Program-made: the position numbers and the translations under genes | Source of the DNA: Mesostigma viride | Lineage: Eukaryota > Streptophyta > Mesostigmatophyceae > Mesostigmatales > Mesostigmataceae | NCBI GenBank assembly: GCA_009746045.1 | Contig: RPFO01002057.1 | Span: forward strand, 1 to 28,032 | Direction of reading: 5' to 3' | Length of the DNA stretch: 28,032 bases | Shown: positions 24,596 to 28,032 of the stretch, piece by piece | Position numbering within the stretch: position 1 is the first letter of the stretch | Layout of the letters: every line of letters begins with the position of its first letter | Notes under the pieces: model-generated | What the model was told of the DNA's origin: nothing | The model's input: the letters and a program-made list of their open reading frames with translations, nothing else | Databases searched by the model: none

Positions 24596-24753
24596 GAGCG
24601 CCAGGACGTCGCGGGCGTTCGCGCGTCGCGGGAATAGGAATCGCTAGCTGTTCGTTCGTGCACGTTTGTTTGCAAATGAATTTTGTTTGACGAATATTTT
24701 TTATTAATTCATCGTTATTATTACGATACACGAATCGATCGTGGTACGCGGGA

Positions 24754-24948
24754 TCACCTCCTCCCGCCCTTCTTGTTGCCTCCGCCCCCCGACGGCCCGC
24801 TCGCGGGCTCCGACGTGCCGGGCCTGTTGCCGTTCTGCGGCGGTTGCGCCTGTCCCTTGTCGCCCTCCGCGCCTCCGGCGGCGGCCTGCTGCGGTTGCTG
24901 CTGGTTGTGGCCCTGCTGCTTCCCCTTGGTGTGCTTGTCCTTCCCCAT
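24754..24948 (-). CDS. Tiny Gly/Gln/Lys-rich low-complexity protein
   Basis: 64 residues, MGKDKHTKGKQQGHNQQQ... ending GGGGNKKGGRR, with no hydrophobic core. The ATG has GCCATGG context, and TTATAAGAGCCGG lies about 15 bases upstream, so expression is likely despite the small size. Divergent from the 25039 gene. Composition suggests a disordered basic peptide that could bind nucleic acid. The H-x-[VAM]-[RK] signature is not present. Confidence 0.65.
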   Translation of the reverse strand: MGKDKHTKGKQQGHNQQQPQQAAAGGAEGDKGQAQPPQNGNRPGTSEPASGPSGGGGNKKGGRR

Positions 24949-24962
24949 GGCGACACCGGCTC

Positions 24963-24969
24963 TTATAAA
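24963..24969 (-). promoter_or_regulatory. TATA promoter of the 24948 gene
   Basis: TTTATAA on the minus strand followed by GAGCCGGTGTCGCC and the ATG. A similar GAGAGCCGGT element precedes the small ORF starting at 25712. Confidence 0.5.
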
Positions 24970-25038
24970 TGGTGCCGCGAGCATTTTTTCGAACGGATGA
25001 ACGCGCCAAAAAAAATCTGCCAGCATAACATCGTAACC

Positions 25039-25608
25039 ATGACGAGACGACCGGCGACGGCCGCACGAGGGACGAAGCGCGCCGCCAAGAGCGGGAGAAA
25101 GACCGCTCGGCCGCGCGGACGCAAGCATAAGGTGCGGGACGGGAGGGCTGTCGCCAACACGGGGAGCGGATGGGTGCACGACACGTCGGACGACGAGAGG
25201 GAGCGACAGCGACTCCGGGACGAGCTGGAGGAGGAGCGGATCGAGGCGGTGGAGAACGCGGACCTGATAGACGACCCGCACCTGCGCGGCCCGAGGGACT
25301 GGCTGGCGAGCTACGAAGGCGAAGGGCGCGCGGAAGCGTGGCGAGGACAAGTGCACCGTCCGGTGTTCGAGAACATGGTGGACCAGATCGTGGAGAACGG
25401 GCGCCGAGCGGCGTTTGCGGCGCACTCGCCGATGGAGGCCCTTGCCGCGTTGCGGTCCGCGGCGGGACACGCGTATTGGCTGAGGAGGAGGATGGAGCGT
25501 TGGGAGAGGCGGGAGAGGGGGGCCCAGAGCAGGGCGATCAGGGCGAGACACGACGAAGAAGAACGCAGGATCCGGATGGCGAGAGAGAGACGCGCTCGAG
25601 GGCTCTAG
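25039..25608 (+). CDS. Basic-leader, Arg/Glu-rich helical protein
   Basis: 189 residues. The leader is Arg/Lys/Ala-rich and ends at GRKHKVRDGRA (His 30). An acidic helix follows (SDDERERQRLRDELEEERIE), then a mixed segment (GPRDWLASYEGEGRAEAWRG) and a long Arg-rich C-terminal helix (YWLRRRMERWERRERG). The two oppositely charged helices could form a coiled coil. The gene overlaps by two bases, at its stop, the convergent small ORF at 25605. Function unknown. Confidence 0.8.
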   Translation: MTRRPATAARGTKRAAKSGRKTARPRGRKHKVRDGRAVANTGSGWVHDTSDDERERQRLRDELEEERIEAVENADLIDDPHLRGPRDWLASYEGEGRAEAWRGQVHRPVFENMVDQIVENGRRAAFAAHSPMEALAALRSAAGHAYWLRRRMERWERRERGAQSRAIRARHDEEERRIRMARERRARGL

Positions 25609-25712
25609 TGCGTCCACGTGGCCCGCTCGCAGGCCCACGCGAGCCAGCTGTGGACGACGGCCACGACGCACGCGCGGAACGTCTCCGCCGCGGTCTCGAA
25701 GGGACGACGGTC
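25605..25712 (-). CDS. Possible 35-residue small protein
   Basis: A short frame starting MEDDRRPFETAAETFRA and continuing through a hydrophobic, Trp-containing stretch (VVAVVHSWLAWACERA). Upstream, TATTACGAGAGCCGGTCAG resembles the 24948 promoter. The frame is open to an earlier ATG at 25790, which would give 61 residues and overlap the next minus-strand gene. The size makes this uncertain. Confidence 0.35.
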   Translation of the reverse strand, partial: DRRPFETAAETFRACVVAVVHSWLAWACERATWTH

Positions 25713-25767
25713 GTCCTCCATCTGACCGGCTCTCGTAATACGGACGCGAAGAAAGGGAGGTTCGGGT

Positions 25768-26255
25768 TCAGCGCACTTCGTTGCGATCATTAGGGTTATC
25801 GGAGTTCAAAAGCCTCGTGCGGTGGGCGCGCATATCCTCTTCCGTGATTATTTTGTCGTCCCTCGAGTCCTCCACGCTGGACGGCGGACGCGGGTTCATG
25901 ATCATTGAGACGGCGAGCCAGTTAGGGATGGGGGCGCCCGGCCCCACGATCAAGGGCCTGACCCGCGGCTGAAAGAGGAATCCGGGCTCGACCGATTCGG
26001 ACATCTGTCCGTCGTCGCCCACGTGCTCCAATTCGCCGACCGGTGGCCGCGACCTCGCGGCTCGCCTCCTCGCGGCCGGCCGCCTCCCGCCCTCCGCGCG
26101 CGCGGGGGGTGCCCCGGGAGGGGCGGGTCGACCACTTCGCCGCCGTCGGCCCTCACGCGGTGGGTCCTCCTCCCGCGCCCGGCCGGCTTGGTGGCGCGAC
26201 GCTTGGGCGGTTTCGCGATCTTTCTCCTTTTGGTGGCTCCCTTTTTCGCAGGCAT
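25768..26255 (-). CDS. Basic-leader protein, frame broken once
   Basis: The ATG at 26255 opens MPAKKGATKRRKIAKPPKRR and reaches GRRTHRVRADGGE (His 32). Its own frame later becomes Arg/Gly/Ser-rich and looks non-coding. The frame shifted by -1 at a run of six G on the plus strand (26104-26109) continues with GC-rich third positions through ELEHVGDDGQMSESVEPG, a hydrophobic-proline segment (PLIVGPGAPIPNWLAVSMI) and EDMRAHRTRLLNSDN to the stop at 25768. I take it as one gene with an indel or slippage site. TTTATAAAACGCC directly precedes the ATG. Unknown function. Confidence 0.68.
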
Positions 26256-26260
26256 GGCGT

Positions 26261-26267
26261 TTTATAA
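26261..26267 (-). promoter_or_regulatory. Short-spaced TATA promoter of the 26255 gene
   Basis: TTATAAA on the minus strand, followed by ACGCC and the ATG. Confidence 0.5.
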
Positions 26268-26295
26268 AGACATACTACTAAAAATATCGCGATGT

Positions 26296-27323
26296 TCATC
26301 CCACCACGCCGCCGGCGGGGTTCGCGTCGTACCGTCTCAAGATGTCCTGCATGCGCGCGTTTCTTCCGGCGGATTCGAGCAACCGCCACTGCGCTTCGCT
26401 GTACGGGGGTACGGGGTCGTTCCCGTGTCCCCTGGTCGCCTCGCCCGAGACATGCCTGTCGATATTATCGATCATTGCGCGGATGGACCTCCTCTCCGCC
26501 GCGGTCCAGGGCCGAGGCGGATCGACGAGATCTTTCGCGAGTCGCCCCCTCGTATTGGCCATTCTCTTTCGCCACGCCGCGACCCTTTGGAATTCCCGCT
26601 TGTTCTGGTCGACGGTCTCGTCGTAGAATCTTAAATGGTCGACCAATTCTGCGCGAACGTTGGGAGGAGTCGCTATCGGATTGTGGCGGTGGTCCACCAC
26701 GGCCCCTCCCGGAATCGTCGTGTTGAGCAAATACGTTCTGTATTGCGAGTGTGTCGACGGGAGAGGTCGTGGGAGCGGACCCATGGGTCGCGGGACGAGG
26801 CGCGGGATGCCCAGCTGTTCTTCTAGTAGCTGTTTTTTCCCGAGGTTGCGATACCAGCCGACGTACGCGGGGGTTTTGAGAGCCGAAATTTTGCGGACTT
26901 GGTCGTTCCAAAAATTATGGCGATCTTGCGCTTCCACGTATTCGGGGCTATCTTCGGGCAAAAAAGACTCCCAGTGGTCTATTTCTGCTACCTCCTGCTC
27001 CCGTTGGGCGCGTTTAAGCGGTTCGTCCAGTCGAACCACCGTCTCCCTGTTTTCGTTGGCCTTTCTCGTCGCCTCGTCCAGCCGGTGTTCCAAGGTCTCT
27101 CTCAGATACGCCTTGTTGGCGAGTCCCAGATTCACGAGGTCTCCTTCTCCGAGGAAGCTCATGATCCGGCTCAATGGCAGCCCCTTGAGTTGCATCAATG
27201 CGCCGTTCCCGTCCGCGCGCGCGCGTCCCGACTTCCCGACGCCTCCCCGGCCTTCACCGCGTGACGCCGCGTACCCTTCGTTTTATTCCCGCGCGCTTTG
27301 GTGTGGGGTCGTTTGACCGCCAT
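26296..27323 (-). CDS. F-box protein with basic leader, frame broken once
   Basis: The ATG at 27323 (MAVKRPHTKARGNKTKGTRR) leads to RRHAVKAGEA (His 21). That frame stops at 27195, but an overlapping frame shifted by -1 carries an F-box-like start (LKGLPLSRIMSFLGEGDLVN then LANKAYLRETL) and continues for about 300 residues. These include a coiled coil (RKANENRETVVRLDEPLKRA), a Pro-rich linker and a C-terminal Arg/Trp-containing domain (AQWRLLESAGRNARMQDIL). Leader followed by F-box is the layout of the intact 18423 gene, which supports one gene. The shift lies within about 27195-27250, where a CG dinucleotide run (27213-27225) is the likely place; one extra CG unit or one missing base would both explain it. 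Likely SCF adaptor role, by family. Confidence 0.72.
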
Positions 27324-27381
27324 GGCGGACGTGTTTCTACTAATGCGCGCGAATATTTCGCGCGTGTAAGTAAGCAGCGCC

Positions 27382-28032
27382 ATGAACAAGTGTCACAGGG
27401 TGCGAGGGGGGGCGATGTCCAGGGCTCTGTCGTCCGTCCAGCCGTGGTCATTGCCGCCCGGTGCCCGGGACACGTCGCAAGACGAGATGATCGAGAACAC
27501 GTTGGTGCGTCCGTACTTCGCCGAGTCCGAGTTCACGCGAGGAGTGGAGCCGAGGCGGATCCGGAACAGCGTGGAGATGTTCGACGTGTTGGAGCCGGTC
27601 TACAGGGCCATGGAGAGCGACCCCTTCGCGATCGTGGCCGACGTGCCCAGGTACGTCCCGGACCGCGTGATGACGATGTCGGCGGAACTGGCGAGCAGGA
27701 TGCACGCGGAAGGGTTCTCCCCGAACGACCCGGAGACCGCCATGCGCGAGTTGAGGCGGCGTTCCGAGAACCAGAGGGGGTACGCGAGGCGTCCGAGGGG
27801 GCCGTTCGGAGTGAGGCCCTCGGAGTTGTCGAGGCGCAGGAACGGGGTGCGGCTGGCCATGCGCGACTGGGAAGAGTTGTCGATGTTCGAGTGGATGTTT
27901 TTATTCATGCTGGACTGGGTGGAGAGGAGACTGTACGCGGGCGACGCGATCGTGGGACGGGGCGACACGCTGGTGGGACCTTTGACGCTCGGGCACCTGG
28001 AAAACGAGATGAACCGCATGTTGGAATCGCTC
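27382..28032 (+). CDS. Protein with minimal H-x-V-R-G-G leader (3' end beyond window)
   Basis: 217 codons visible from the ATG at 27382, still open at the window edge. The N-terminus MNKCHRVRGGAMSRALSS carries the shared signature almost at once (His 5), here with G-G-A in place of A-G-E. The rest is charged and helical (RVMTMSAELASRMHAEGFSP; RRPRGPFGVRPSELSRRR), with an aromatic segment MFEWMFLFMLDWVERRLYAG that may be amphipathic or membrane-associated. Not recognised. Divergent from the 27323 gene with 58 bases between. Confidence 0.8.
   Translation, partial: MNKCHRVRGGAMSRALSSVQPWSLPPGARDTSQDEMIENTLVRPYFAESEFTRGVEPRRIRNSVEMFDVLEPVYRAMESDPFAIVADVPRYVPDRVMTMSAELASRMHAEGFSPNDPETAMRELRRRSENQRGYARRPRGPFGVRPSELSRRRNGVRLAMRDWEELSMFEWMFLFMLDWVERRLYAGDAIVGRGDTLVGPLTLGHLENEMNRMLESL

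Noticed and set aside
24596-24753. Small RNA or hairpin between convergent genes
   Set aside because: Only short, weak inverted matches (CACGA/TCGTG) in AT-rich sequence; nothing to support an RNA gene.

Overview
The window looks like part of a large, GC-rich DNA virus of the Nucleocytoviricota (giant-virus phylum). The decisive gene is a double-jelly-roll major capsid protein at 3530-7225, with the family's N-terminal and C-terminal signatures. F-box proteins, a KilA-N protein, a NifS-like cysteine desulfurase, short Cys/His zinc motifs, intronless closely packed genes on both strands and short TATA elements just before start codons all fit. I cannot name the lineage. NifS-like proteins are known from asfarviruses and their protist-infecting relatives, but one gene does not place the virus. 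There are no rRNA, tRNA or CRISPR features.

Layout. 1-2300: a cysteine desulfurase running off the left edge, two overlapping small zinc-finger ORFs and a small membrane protein. 2305-10388: a structural block with a Pro/Asn-rich membrane protein, the capsid protein, an Ala-rich protein, two related N-terminally anchored membrane proteins and a coiled-coil protein. 10781-15679: a 952-residue charged coiled-coil protein, two small basic-leader genes and a KilA-N protein. 15742-16505: a 31-bp hairpin repeat array and a divergent promoter with a duplicated module. 16506-19364: a protein with a primase-C-like end and two proteins sharing a C-terminal domain, one with an F-box. 19467-20398: a large inverted repeat made of three forward and three reverse copies of a 93-bp core around a perfect small palindrome. 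20423-28032: a dense run of small lineage-specific genes.

Main discovery. Fourteen proteins between 10.8 and 28 kb, otherwise mostly unrelated, begin with a Lys/Arg/Ala-rich leader ending in a common signature, H-x-[VAM]-[RK], most often followed by A-G-[E/D/A/V]. The leader precedes F-boxes, coiled coils, zinc motifs and a three-member TEEQR/RDGY family. I infer a shared targeting, packaging or cleavable maturation leader; this is not proven. In addition, five genes carry shifts of reading frame, all of the same sign (-1) and six of the seven at G or C runs of six or more. This points to systematic homopolymer under-calling in the assembly or, less likely, programmed slippage. The capsid protein itself is about 2.5 times the usual length because of a mosaic insertion of LamG/concanavalin-like segments between its two jelly rolls.
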